DNA from: Legionella tucsonensis
Lineage (GTDB): Bacteria; Pseudomonadota; Gammaproteobacteria; Legionellales; Legionellaceae
Reading direction: 5' to 3'
Assembly: GCF_001468035.1 (NCBI RefSeq)
Contig: NZ_LNZA01000001.1
Location: 2,625,838-2,689,837, forward strand
DNA length: 64,000 bases
Part shown: in pieces, positions 8,826 to 16,996 of the stretch
How positions within the stretch are numbered: the first letter of the stretch is position 1
Layout of the letters: each line of letters begins with the position of its first letter
Made by a program: the position numbers and the translations under genes
Notes under the pieces: generated by a model
What the model was told of the DNA's origin: nothing
The model's database searches: none
Seen by the model: only the letters and a program-made list of their open reading frames with translations

Positions 8826-10301
8826 TTAACTTAATGCAGCAAAGTTATAAGATGAAGGTTCATCATAATTCTCAACGCCTTCTTTAATATCCATAAGCTC
8901 TTGAGATAAGCCTTTACGCCCTCCTGACTCAATTGCTTTAGGACCTGCAAAAAATGTTAATCCGATCCCAGAGGCAGCAGCTAAAGAAGATGCGATGCCG
9001 AAAACAAATTCTGTTTCAAATAAACTTAGACCTAAGGCAAAACCCCAAGCACTGAGCACCGAACTCGAACCAAAAGTCGTTATAAAACCAACAACGCTGG
9101 CACTAATGAGTAATGCCCCAAGCACAATAAGAAGACCACCTAAAACTTGTTTCCCAATAGAGTTATTTCCTGATGCATATTCAGCAATCTCTCCCAAACG
9201 TTTTGCAGCCTGTTTATCTGTAGGATTAACTAAAACATCATTCAGAATAAAAACAGCGCGCCCATAAAAATGATAATCAATTTCCTCGTTTTTTTGCTTT
9301 TTCATTTTTACTTCTGCATCAATTAAATTGACTGCATTGATTATGTGCTTTTGCAGTGCAGCAGGGCGAATAGGCGTATTCTGAGTAATAAAAGCAAATC
9401 CATTATTAAGAATTTGTTCTTCTACATTAGGCAAATGTTGCTCTTGGATTGCAAAATATCCGGGCATACTTTGTATATTACTTGCAAACCAAGCACTCGC
9501 ATTATAATTGGTTTGCATTGGATAAGGTAAATCACCATACTGAGCAACATGGGTACTTTCAATAAGACTTCCTAAGATCTTCTCAAACTCAACATCCTTT
9601 TTTTCTTGTTTTACCTTAAGGTACATATCCCATAAAAAACCACACAAACGAAGATAATTCGCTCGATGAATTTGGTTTGTGTGCTCAGGAGCATATCCTT
9701 CTGGATAGATAGTCAATTGATTCAAATAGCGAACAGCGAGCAGACCTATACGCACCTGGGGAGAAAGACCGGTCAAATGATTATCTTCATAATGAATCAG
9801 TGCTTCCCAAATTTTATTGGTCAACGTCTGCACTGATGCCCAAGGATTTTCTTGTAATGTTTGTAAAAATAACTGAGCAGCAGGAATATGCTTTTTTAAC
9901 CAGGCTCGACGAGAAGATAACTGCTGCAAGCTCGCTTGAGCTTCGTTAATTTTACGTTCATAAGGTGCCATACTTCTTTTGAGCTCATCACGCTCCTTGA
10001 ATAAACTATTTAATCTGAATTGCAACCTGTATGTATTTAAAACCTGAATAGAGCTCCCATAATAATCAACCCTTGGATAGATGATATTTGAAGGCATACC
10101 TAGATTCAAATCCATCTGCTGCTCTATAAAGGAAATACTTGAATTTAGAGAGCTTAATTGTTTTTGGAGAGGTTTAAGATATTGCTGCTGCTCTTTAATG
10201 AATTGTGAGTTTTCAGATATTTGCAGCTCGATTGGAGTTAATTCTGCTTGCCAGGACAAAAGATCCGCGTAATTGTAAACAACAGGATTAACTGAAGGCA
10301 T
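8826..10301 (-). CDS. Hypothetical coiled-coil protein with C-terminal membrane hairpin, candidate Dot/Icm substrate
   Basis: This 491-residue protein belongs to no enzyme family I recognise. Residues about 15-135 are rich in Gln/Leu/Glu and form predicted coiled coils. The middle is helical. Residues about 385-455 hold two long hydrophobic segments (LGGLLIVLGALLISASVVGF and a second Ala/Gly/Phe-rich one). A hydrophilic tail follows, ending EGVENYDEPSSYNFAALS. Coiled coil plus a Gly/Ala-rich membrane hairpin near a polar C-terminus is common in Legionella-specific proteins and effectors. The start has a good ribosome binding site (GAGGATCATT before ATG). It lies just upstream of the deacetylase-like gene on the same strand, 111 bp apart. 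Confidence 0.7.
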   Translation of the reverse strand: MPSVNPVVYNYADLLSWQAELTPIELQISENSQFIKEQQQYLKPLQKQLSSLNSSISFIEQQMDLNLGMPSNIIYPRVDYYGSSIQVLNTYRLQFRLNSLFKERDELKRSMAPYERKINEAQASLQQLSSRRAWLKKHIPAAQLFLQTLQENPWASVQTLTNKIWEALIHYEDNHLTGLSPQVRIGLLAVRYLNQLTIYPEGYAPEHTNQIHRANYLRLCGFLWDMYLKVKQEKKDVEFEKILGSLIESTHVAQYGDLPYPMQTNYNASAWFASNIQSMPGYFAIQEQHLPNVEEQILNNGFAFITQNTPIRPAALQKHIINAVNLIDAEVKMKKQKNEEIDYHFYGRAVFILNDVLVNPTDKQAAKRLGEIAEYASGNNSIGKQVLGGLLIVLGALLISASVVGFITTFGSSSVLSAWGFALGLSLFETEFVFGIASSLAAASGIGLTFFAGPKAIESGGRKGLSQELMDIKEGVENYDEPSSYNFAALS

Positions 10302-10508
10302 AATGATCCTCGCAAAGTGGGTTGCATTATAAAGCGTGGTCGATTATACCCGGTGAGAACTATTGATTCAATTATTGCATTTTATATTCATAAAAAAGAC
10401 TGCTGTCACTTCATTTGTTCTTCATAGTGCATTCATTAAGATATAGCTTTGCATCCAGGCAAAGAGATACAATAGGAACAGTTCCTAAAATTTTTAAGGC
10501 ACTGGTTA

Positions 10509-11735
10509 ATGAGTATCCCAAAAACCTTTGGATCCTATTTTTTTCCTTTTATTTTAATTACAGCCATTTTACTTGGGGGCGTAGTTGGTTACTTTTTTGG
10601 AACAATTACCCCATACCTAAAACCTTTTGGGGAGATTTTTCTTAACCTAATTTTTACGGCAATTATTCCTTTGATTTTCTTTAGCGTTTCTTCGGCGATA
10701 GCTCGGGTCGGCTCTATGGGCAAACTGGGTAAGATCGCTTTTTATATGGCAATTGTTTTTTTATTTACAGGAATCGTAGCAGCAGTTTATTCTCTTTTTA
10801 TTGTCAGCCTGTTTCCTCCAGCTCAAGGCGTTGCCTTACCGCTTAATGTTCCAGAAAAAACCACTACCTTGAGTTTCTTCGATCAAATTGCTGGTATTTT
10901 TACTGTTCCTGAGTTTAGCGAGCTTCTTTCGCATCAGCATATTTTGGCACTCATTATCTTTTCAATATTAGTAGGCTTAGCTGCATCAAATACCAATGAA
11001 AAAGGAAAAGCATTTATTGATTTTTTAAAAGCAGGCGAAGAAGTTTTTATGCGTGTTTTTACTTTGATTATGTATTATGCGCCACTTGGTTTTTTTGCCT
11101 ATTTTGCAGTTTTGGTTCATGACTTAGGTCCTCAATTGATGGCGAATTACCTTCGAATTGCTGTTCTTTATTATACATTTGGAATCATTTATTTTTCTAT
11201 TGCCTTCACACTATTTGCCTATTTAGCTGGAAGAACTCAAGGTATAAAATTATTTTGGAGCAGCATTTTTCTACCTGTTGTAACATCAATCGCCACGTGC
11301 AGTAGTGCTGCCAGTCTCCCTGCTAATTTAATAGCAGCAAAAAAAATGCGAGTCCCTCCTGAAATTTATGAAACCGTAATTCCTCTGGGAACCATCATTC
11401 ATAAAAATGGCTCTGTAATAGGCGGGGTTTTCAAGATTGCTTTTTTATTCGGAATCTTTCACTTAAATTTTTCAAGTCCGAGTGTACTGCTTACTGCTTT
11501 AGGAGTTTCTTTATTAGTTGGTACAGTAATGGGAGCAATTCCTAGTGGAGGAATGCTTGGTGAATTACTTATACTTAATGTATATGGCTTTCCTCCTTCA
11601 GTTTTAATAGCAATAGCTGCAATTAGTATTATTATTGATCCTCTTGCGACTATGCTTAATGTAACATGCAACAGCGTAAGCAGTATGATGATTGCACGTC
11701 TTGTGGAAGGGAAAAAATGGTTAACATGCTCGTAA
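10509..11735 (+). CDS. Dicarboxylate/amino acid:cation symporter (DAACS family)
   Basis: The 408-residue integral membrane protein has about eight hydrophobic segments and the family hallmarks: a serine-rich re-entrant loop CSSAASLP (about residues 263-271), IHKNGSVIGG (the family's N-x-x-G motif), IPSGGML, and DPLATMLNVTCNS near the C-terminus with the substrate/sodium-binding Asp and Asn. These carriers import C4-dicarboxylates, glutamate/aspartate or serine/threonine with Na+ or H+. Substrate cannot be assigned. An AAGG lies upstream of the ATG. It is followed after 36 bp by a PspC gene on the same strand. Confidence 0.9.
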   Translation: MSIPKTFGSYFFPFILITAILLGGVVGYFFGTITPYLKPFGEIFLNLIFTAIIPLIFFSVSSAIARVGSMGKLGKIAFYMAIVFLFTGIVAAVYSLFIVSLFPPAQGVALPLNVPEKTTTLSFFDQIAGIFTVPEFSELLSHQHILALIIFSILVGLAASNTNEKGKAFIDFLKAGEEVFMRVFTLIMYYAPLGFFAYFAVLVHDLGPQLMANYLRIAVLYYTFGIIYFSIAFTLFAYLAGRTQGIKLFWSSIFLPVVTSIATCSSAASLPANLIAAKKMRVPPEIYETVIPLGTIIHKNGSVIGGVFKIAFLFGIFHLNFSSPSVLLTALGVSLLVGTVMGAIPSGGMLGELLILNVYGFPPSVLIAIAAISIIIDPLATMLNVTCNSVSSMMIARLVEGKKWLTCS

Positions 11736-11771
11736 CTGGATAAGTTACGTGATTTATTAAAAAGGCAAATT

Positions 11772-11984
11772 ATGAATCAACCCTATAAAAAATTATGGCG
11801 CTCACGTAAAGATCGAAAAATTGCTGGTGTATGCGGTGGTTTAGGAGTTTATTTTGGTGTCGATCCCGTATGGATGAGAATTATTTTTGTGATTTTCTTC
11901 CTCATCGGAGGCACAGCACTTATCGCATACCTCATACTATGGCTCATTATTCCTTTAGAGCCTGAAGACTGGCAAGATGCATAG
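11772..11984 (+). CDS. PspC-domain small membrane protein
   Basis: This 70-residue protein is essentially one PspC domain: RSRKDRKIAGVCGGLGVYF, then GVDPVWMRIIFV, then a transmembrane segment and an acidic tail EPEDWQDA. PspC family proteins sit in the inner membrane and take part in envelope-stress sensing. There are no pspA/B genes next to it, so its role here is uncertain. It probably shares a transcript with the symporter upstream. Confidence 0.88.
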   Translation: MNQPYKKLWRSRKDRKIAGVCGGLGVYFGVDPVWMRIIFVIFFLIGGTALIAYLILWLIIPLEPEDWQDA

Positions 11985-12016
11985 CTTGGCTGCCTAAATT
12001 TAGTGAGAGAAATGGC

Positions 12017-12733
12017 TCAAAGAAACCCTATAAGCGAAAGAGACTCTCTATTGAAAGACCATTGTATGTAATAATAGATTCTTCCCTGCGACATACGTGC
12101 TTGATATGGGACGCTCTTTTTTCCTTTTTCATATAGGCAAGCATTTTTCAGTGCCTCTACATCACTAATTAACTATTTCTGCAAAGGGTTGCTGAAGTTA
12201 TTCTCTTGTGACAATCAGCCAAACATATGAGTGGTAAAGACTTGAGAAAATTAGGACCTTCTGAAAGTTTAAAATACCAAAAATCTGCTTGAGCAAGGAT
12301 TAGAGTCATGTCAACATAAAAAATGTCGATCATCTAGTAATAATGACTTTTTATACAAATCCTGACCAGATAGACCTAGACTTATGGCAGCTATTATAGC
12401 CAGCCAATTGCAACTCCTAGTAGTACAGCAGGATTCAAAGTTATAACCCTCATAAAAAGAAGCGTCCCCAAGACCATTCCTGCAGCACCCGAAACAAGAG
12501 CTCAAGCCCCACCAATAGCAACCCGGCTATCAGTATGAAAAAAGAAACTCTACTATCTTTAAAAAGCGTACTGCCAAAATTGCAGCCTAAAAAGGCCATT
12601 GATTCTCTCGATACCAATGCCTCAGCTAATGATGAATGTTTCCTTAATAGTACACGATAAAAATTTGCAAGCTCCCCTTGTGTAATTACTCTAGCAAATA
12701 AATTAAAGGAATTATGCCTTAAGTAAGATAGTT
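12017..12733 (-). pseudogene. Decayed membrane-protein gene
   Basis: The reverse strand holds protein-like stretches in different frames. One begins near 12733 with FARVITQGELANFYRVLLRK, continues to LVSRESMAFLGCNFGSTLF and the hydrophobic FFILIAGLLLVGLEL. A shifted frame follows with ALVSGAAGMVLGTLLFMRVI, and a last piece reads DVEALKNACLYEKGKKSV and ends at TGA 12017-12019. Frameshifts and stops break them. The pattern (helical part, two hydrophobic segments, polar tail) resembles the Legionella-type protein at 8826-10301, so this may be a dead relative or another lost effector-like gene. No family is recognised. This explains most of the roughly 800-bp gap. Confidence 0.5.
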
Positions 12734-12758
12734 TTTATAAAAGAACATTGATTTTATA

Positions 12759-12782
12759 GCTCTGGGAACATCATCCCAGAGC
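12759..12782 (-). terminator. Hairpin after ahpD
   Basis: A perfect 9-bp stem GCTCTGGGA/TCCCAGAGC with a 6-base loop begins 9 bases after the ahpD stop codon. The following reverse-strand sequence TATAAAATC is only weakly T-rich, so termination may be inefficient. Confidence 0.6.
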
Positions 12783-12790
12783 AAAACTGC

Positions 12791-13324
12791 TTATAATTCA
12801 TGTTGAGATAGAACAAAACAGCATGCATTTAAAATCGCCGCGATTCTAAGTACCGATTGAACTGCAACTTTATTCAACTCATGTTCCAACAACTGCTTAA
12901 CGTGTGAGTGAATGCACATACCACAACCATTGATTGCAGATACTGCCAAAGCAAATAACTCAAAATCAACTTTAGGTACCCCAGGATTTAACATACCATT
13001 CATACGCAAATTAGCAGAAAGTGATGCAAGTTCCTTATTTTCTGCCAAATGAATTGCACGATAATATACATTATTCATTGCCATCAGAGCCGCCGCCGTT
13101 TTTGCTGCATGCTCCAATTCAGAAGTGATATAGGATGCCCCCTCTGTTTTAATAGCATCAATAATATGCTTATCTTTCAATGTGTATGCGACAGCTAATG
13201 CAGTTCCGTAAAATTGAGTTTCTGTTAAACCGGTTTGTCCAATATTGCCAAATAGGTTACTAACATTAAGACGAATGTCTTTAGCAAAATCCGGTATCAC
13301 TTGTTTCAACTGTTCTATAGACAT
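12791..13324 (-). CDS. ahpD: Alkylhydroperoxidase AhpD
   Basis: The 177-residue protein has the CxxC active site of AhpD (CGMCIHSHVKQL, about residues 130-141) with the conserved His. In actinobacterial systems AhpD reduces AhpC and has weak peroxidase activity itself. The start was set at ATG 13324, preceded by AAGGAG; the open frame extends upstream into ahpC but lacks a signal there. It lies 58 bp downstream of ahpC on the same strand. Together they form the ahpC2-ahpD pair known from Legionella, which protects against peroxides inside host cells. Confidence 0.93.
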   Translation of the reverse strand: MSIEQLKQVIPDFAKDIRLNVSNLFGNIGQTGLTETQFYGTALAVAYTLKDKHIIDAIKTEGASYITSELEHAAKTAAALMAMNNVYYRAIHLAENKELASLSANLRMNGMLNPGVPKVDFELFALAVSAINGCGMCIHSHVKQLLEHELNKVAVQSVLRIAAILNACCFVLSQHEL

Positions 13325-13382
13325 ATAACACTCCTTTTCAGAAGTCCTCATATTTATAAGAACTTCTGAATTTTTGTTTGGA

Positions 13383-13931
13383 TTATAATGTTTCACCACC
13401 AACAGGACGGTTACAAGGACATAATTCATCGGTTTGCAAAGCATCCAAAATACGTAATATTTCTTGAGGATTACGACCAACATTTAATGAGTTGACACTT
13501 GCATGTTGGATCACATTGTTCGGGTCAATAATAAAAGTTGCTCTTAAAGCACACCCACTTTCTTCGTCTCTAACACCAAACCCGTTAGTCAATTTCCCAT
13601 GAACATCAGCAAAGCTGTATTGATCTAATTTATTTAAATCCTTGTGCTCTCTTCGCCAAGCTAACTTGACAAACTCATTATCTGTACTTCCACCTAGTAC
13701 TACTGTATCTCTATCATTGAATTCACTGTTTAATTTCGCAAACTCCACAATTTCTGTTGGACATACGAAAGTAAAATCTTTTGGGTAGAAAAAAAGTACT
13801 TTCCATTTACCAGGAAAACTACTTTGAGTAATCACCTCAAAAGCACTCACACCATTTTCTTCATGATTATTAAAGCCGGGTTTTGCTGCAACAATAGAAA
13901 ACTCTGGAATTTTTTGACCTACAGTTAGCAT
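13383..13931 (-). CDS. ahpC2: Peroxiredoxin AhpC (AhpC2 type, partner of AhpD)
   Basis: 182 residues with the peroxidatic cysteine motif FVCPTEI (about residues 55-61), CALRATFIID, and a C-terminal resolving region LCPCNRPVGGE. This is a typical thioredoxin-fold AhpC/TSA peroxiredoxin that reduces hydrogen peroxide and organic hydroperoxides. The neighbouring ahpD supports the actinobacteria-like AhpC2D system rather than the AhpC1 type. Transcribed divergently from oxyR, which presumably controls it. Length is normal. Confidence 0.93.
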   Translation of the reverse strand: MLTVGQKIPEFSIVAAKPGFNNHEENGVSAFEVITQSSFPGKWKVLFFYPKDFTFVCPTEIVEFAKLNSEFNDRDTVVLGGSTDNEFVKLAWRREHKDLNKLDQYSFADVHGKLTNGFGVRDEESGCALRATFIIDPNNVIQHASVNSLNVGRNPQEILRILDALQTDELCPCNRPVGGETL

Positions 13932-13963
13932 AAATTTCTCCTCAGTTCGTTTATTTCAATTAA

Positions 13964-13984
13964 ATTATAGTTATGATGTATAAT
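13964..13984. promoter_or_regulatory. Divergent ahpC2/oxyR promoter palindrome
   Basis: ATTATA-N9-TATAAT is a perfect 6-bp inverted repeat in the 96-bp gap between the two start codons. Each arm reads as a TATAAT -10 box on one strand, 32 to 43 bases from the respective ATG. It also fits the T-N11-A pattern of LysR-type sites. The match to the extended OxyR consensus is poor. Confidence 0.4.
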
Positions 13985-14027
13985 TATTTAAAATGAATAA
14001 AATAGATAACTTTAATCGGAAAAATCG

Positions 14028-14972
14028 ATGAGAAAATTAATCAGTCTTAAACAGCTGCATTACTTAATTACACTATATGACCATCAACATTTTGGTCGCG
14101 CTGCTGCAGCATGTTTTATTAGTCAATCGACTTTAAGTGCAGCAATCACAAGTCTTGAGGAGACCTTAGAGGCACAACTTCTTGAACGCGATCATAAAAC
14201 GTTTTTATTCACACCCTTAGGCGAAGAAATTGTTCGTCGTAGTCGACTCATTATTGAGCAAAGCAATGATTTAGTGGATTACGCACAAAACCAAGGGAAA
14301 GTAATGCAAGGTAAGTTTTATCTTGGGGTTATTCCTACCATTGCTCCTTTTATTTTAAGTGAACTACAAAATCTGTGTCAGCAACTCTATCCGGAACTCA
14401 CCTTATTCATCAGAGAAGACACTACAGAAAACGTTTTGAACTATTTAAGTGAAGGCAAACTTGACCTTGTTATTTTAGCGCTTCCGTATCCAACCCAAGA
14501 TTTTCAAACACACGTATTATGCAAAGATTATTTTAAGCTTGTCTTACCTAAGACATGGTCGCATAAAGGATTTGACAAAGAAATTAATAAACTACCTGAA
14601 AACAGTATTTTTCTTCTTGAGAAAGAACACTGTTTGACAGGTCATGCATTACAAGCATGTCAATTAAAAGAAAGCAAAAAAATCAATCATTTTTTTGCCA
14701 CCAGTTTACATACGTTAATCCAAATGGTAAGCCATCAACCCGGCATTACTTTTTTACCTAATCTTGCGATTAATAGCGGCATTCTTACAGGTACTGATTT
14801 AATCTCATTTCCTTTAAAAAGGAATCATGCTTATAGAGAAATTGGCGTAGCCTGGCGCCCTACCTCTCATAAAACACAGAACTACATTCTATTGACGGAG
14901 TTGATTAAACAGGTTGTTGTTAACAAATGTGATGATACTTTGTCTACTAGCATTAAAGGCTTGACTTCATGA
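14028..14972 (+). CDS. oxyR: Hydrogen-peroxide sensor regulator OxyR
   Basis: This is a 314-residue LysR-type regulator. The winged helix-turn-helix at the N-terminus reads LKQLHYLITLYDHQHFGRAA, then CFISQSTLSAAITSLEE. The effector domain keeps both OxyR redox cysteines in EKEHCLTGHALQACQL (about residues 205-215), which form the disulphide on peroxide exposure. It is encoded divergently from ahpC2-ahpD, the classical arrangement of oxyR with its target. The start has no strong Shine-Dalgarno, but MRKLISLKQLHYL matches the family N-terminus. Confidence 0.93.
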   Translation: MRKLISLKQLHYLITLYDHQHFGRAAAACFISQSTLSAAITSLEETLEAQLLERDHKTFLFTPLGEEIVRRSRLIIEQSNDLVDYAQNQGKVMQGKFYLGVIPTIAPFILSELQNLCQQLYPELTLFIREDTTENVLNYLSEGKLDLVILALPYPTQDFQTHVLCKDYFKLVLPKTWSHKGFDKEINKLPENSIFLLEKEHCLTGHALQACQLKESKKINHFFATSLHTLIQMVSHQPGITFLPNLAINSGILTGTDLISFPLKRNHAYREIGVAWRPTSHKTQNYILLTELIKQVVVNKCDDTLSTSIKGLTS

Positions 14973-15120
14973 ATCAATTCTCCCCATATCTTTTAGTGTC
15001 TGATTTACTTAAAATAGAATCCATGTAGAAAATGAATGATTATAATTCTAAATTAGGAAACTCTTCTTAAATAAAACGCAATGCATTATAGTTCTCCCAA
15101 AAAACTCATGGAGAAAAATT

Positions 15121-15489
15121 ATGCGGAAATTCATCACTTCGATCTTTTGTATTTTTCCATTTTTAGCATCAATGAATTCTTATGCAGATGCAAAAAAAAC
15201 CGTTCGCATTCCTCAATTATCAAATAAGGAGGTCTCTGTTTGGACAACAGTGATCTATCCGAATAAAAAACAAATTTTAAAAATGCATCGACATGAACAC
15301 AATCGAGTAATTGTTGCTTTAGATAATGGATTACTAAAAGTAGCCAACAATAAAGGAGAAATACATTTTTTAAAGTTGGAAAAAGATAAAGCGTATTATC
15401 TCTCTAAAGATGTCCCTGGTGAATTACACACCGATGAAAACATGAGTAAACATCCAATAAAAGTTGTTGTCATCGAATTAAAAAAATAA
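15121..15489 (+). CDS. Secreted cupin-like protein
   Basis: 122 residues with a signal peptide (MRKFITSIFCIFPFLASM, cleavage near residue 23, after YADA). The mature part has a small beta-barrel pattern with KMHRHEHNRVIVAL, the His-x-His metal-binding-like cupin motif 1, and GELHTDENMS later. It probably has a single-domain cupin fold in the periplasm. Its function is unknown. It follows oxyR by about 150 bp with its own ribosome binding site (GGAGAAA). Confidence 0.6.
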   Translation: MRKFITSIFCIFPFLASMNSYADAKKTVRIPQLSNKEVSVWTTVIYPNKKQILKMHRHEHNRVIVALDNGLLKVANNKGEIHFLKLEKDKAYYLSKDVPGELHTDENMSKHPIKVVVIELKK

Positions 15490-15514
15490 ACGGTTTCGCA
15501 AAGACACGAAACCG
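15481..15514 (-). terminator. Terminator of the LTXXQ protein gene
   Basis: Stem CGGTTTCG/CGAAACCG (15491-15514, 8-base loop). On the reverse strand it is followed by TTTATTTTTT, a good T-tract. It may also stop the convergent cupin gene. Confidence 0.75.
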
Positions 15515-15525
15515 CCAAATGCACT

Positions 15526-15966
15526 TTATGATTTTTTTGTATGATTTTTATTTTGGAACCTACAATGATGACCATAGCGAATAGGTAATAAAACACCCAG
15601 TTTTTGGTAGGTTTTAAATTGGGTTTGAGCCCATAAAGTATTTATTTTTGCATTAACACTATTTCTCTTTTCTACTAATCTGGAAATATCACCCCATTTT
15701 GCATTAGGAGTTGCTAATTTACCTCGTATTTGCATGCTGAGTGCACGTTTTTCTTTAATTAATGGAGCCATTTGTGCATGCAGATTTTTCTTGATTTTTG
15801 CTACTTCGAAACGTTGTTCCGGGGTTAGTAACTTACCAACATGCTGTCGATAATGTCCTGTTTGATTTACAGAAACCACTGTCGCACTAGATGCTGATGG
15901 TTGTGCTGTGGCAATTGAGGCACTCAGGGCCAGGCTACTAATTAATAAGAACCGTTTAATATTCAT
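15526..15966 (-). CDS. Periplasmic LTXXQ (Spy/CpxP-like) protein
   Basis: 146 residues with a clean signal peptide (MNIKRFLLISSLALSASIATA). The LTPEQR motif at about residue 47 is followed by long charged helices with the pattern of Spy/CpxP chaperones and heavy-metal sensors. Such proteins bind misfolded proteins in the periplasm or damp envelope-stress kinases. It lies divergently from an OmpR-type two-component system 300 bp away, as cpxP does beside cpxRA, so a regulatory link is plausible. A MITE-like element sits in the shared upstream region. The C-terminus is basic and His-rich. Confidence 0.72.
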   Translation of the reverse strand: MNIKRFLLISSLALSASIATAQPSASSATVVSVNQTGHYRQHVGKLLTPEQRFEVAKIKKNLHAQMAPLIKEKRALSMQIRGKLATPNAKWGDISRLVEKRNSVNAKINTLWAQTQFKTYQKLGVLLPIRYGHHCRFQNKNHTKKS

Positions 15967-15989
15967 TTTACTCTCCTATTAGGTTTCAT

Positions 15990-16135
15990 TAGACCTCTTT
16001 CGAAGCTCTACTGCAGAGAGAGAAACGCGAGGAGACACAGAGCGCAAAACCGGGGTGTACATCCAGTACATGAGAATTCGAGTGCCGTATCGACGAAGAA
16101 GGTCTCCTCTGCAGTAGAGCTTCGAAAGAGGTCTA
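15990..16135. repeat. MITE-like palindromic element, copy 1
   Basis: A 146-bp element bounded by TAGACC...GGTCTA has near-perfect terminal inverted repeats of about 29 bp (TAGACCTCTTTCGAAGCTCT at each end). Its interior is shared with 35262-35406 (GTACATGAG, then ATTCGAGT, then TATCGACGAAG). It begins and ends with TA, consistent with TA target duplication as in Tc1/mariner or IS630-like non-autonomous elements. No coding capacity. Confidence 0.85.
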
Positions 16136-16267
16136 TTGGTAAGTGTAATGAGACAATGTAATAGGAATATGACAAATGTGGAGTTTATTGTAACAACCTT
16201 GTTACAATGCTCAACATAGAGTGGTTTACTGTTATAATGCTGCGTACATTATTTTACCAGGTTATTC

Positions 16268-16996
16268 ATGAGTGCAAGAAAAAGTCACATATTGATTATT
16301 GATGATGATCAAGAAATTACGCACTTGATTAATGATTACTTGATTAAAAATGGTTTTCGAACCACCTGGACCTTGAATGGTTTGAGTATCAAACAATTAT
16401 TAAGAGAAAATAATTTTGATTTAATTATCTTAGATATTATGCTTCCAGGAATTGATGGATTAAATTTATGCCAAATAATTCGTCAAACTCACAGTATGCC
16501 TATTATTATGCTCAGTGCAGCAAACAGCATTGCTGACCGAGTTGCCGGCTTAGAATTAGGTGCAGATGATTACATTTCCAAACCTTTCAGTTCTCGCGAA
16601 TTACTGGCACGAGTAAAGGCACAATTACGACGGACTCAGGGTGAATTGGAACATGATCGTAAAAAACTCACCCCATTACAACAAATACATTTCGATAATT
16701 GGATTCTCGATCGCAACACACATTCTTTGATTGATAAGGAATCTGTCGCTATCCCATTAAGCCAACGAGAATACGAACTGTTGGTCATTTTCTTGGAACA
16801 TCCTATGCGTATTTTGAGCCGCGATCAATTAATGGATTTGTTATATGAGAAAGACTGTGATTCACAAGATAGAACAATTGATGTCCTCATCGGTCGTTTA
16901 CGTAGAAAAATTGAGCTTGACCCACGTAATCCACGATTATTGTTAACGATTCGTGGAGGTGGCTATCAATTCAAAGCTAAGGTTGATGTGGTATGA
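16268..16996 (+). CDS. OmpR-family response regulator
   Basis: 242 residues. The receiver domain has acidic pocket IDDDQE, phospho-acceptor Asp in LIILDIMLPGIDG (about residue 56), the conserved switch Ser in MLSAA, and Lys in ISKPFS. The C-terminal winged helix ends in the recognition-helix region DRTIDVLIGRLRRKIE and RGGGYQF. Its stop codon overlaps the start of the histidine kinase gene by 4 bases (ATGA), so the two form an operon. It is closest in style to the CpxR/RstA group, but the target genes are unknown; the divergent LTXXQ gene is a candidate. Confidence 0.92.
   Translation: MSARKSHILIIDDDQEITHLINDYLIKNGFRTTWTLNGLSIKQLLRENNFDLIILDIMLPGIDGLNLCQIIRQTHSMPIIMLSAANSIADRVAGLELGADDYISKPFSSRELLARVKAQLRRTQGELEHDRKKLTPLQQIHFDNWILDRNTHSLIDKESVAIPLSQREYELLVIFLEHPMRILSRDQLMDLLYEKDCDSQDRTIDVLIGRLRRKIELDPRNPRLLLTIRGGGYQFKAKVDVV

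Noticed and set aside
8715-8830. A TTAAG/TTAAT pair resembling a PmrA box upstream of the deacetylase-like gene
   Set aside because: It lies at the end of the upstream gene and matches only half of the PmrA consensus, so it is not better than chance in AT-rich DNA.
13383-13483. N-terminal extension of AhpD overlapping ahpC
   Set aside because: The extended frame lies within ahpC coding sequence; ATG 13324 with AAGGAG gives the normal 177-residue AhpD.
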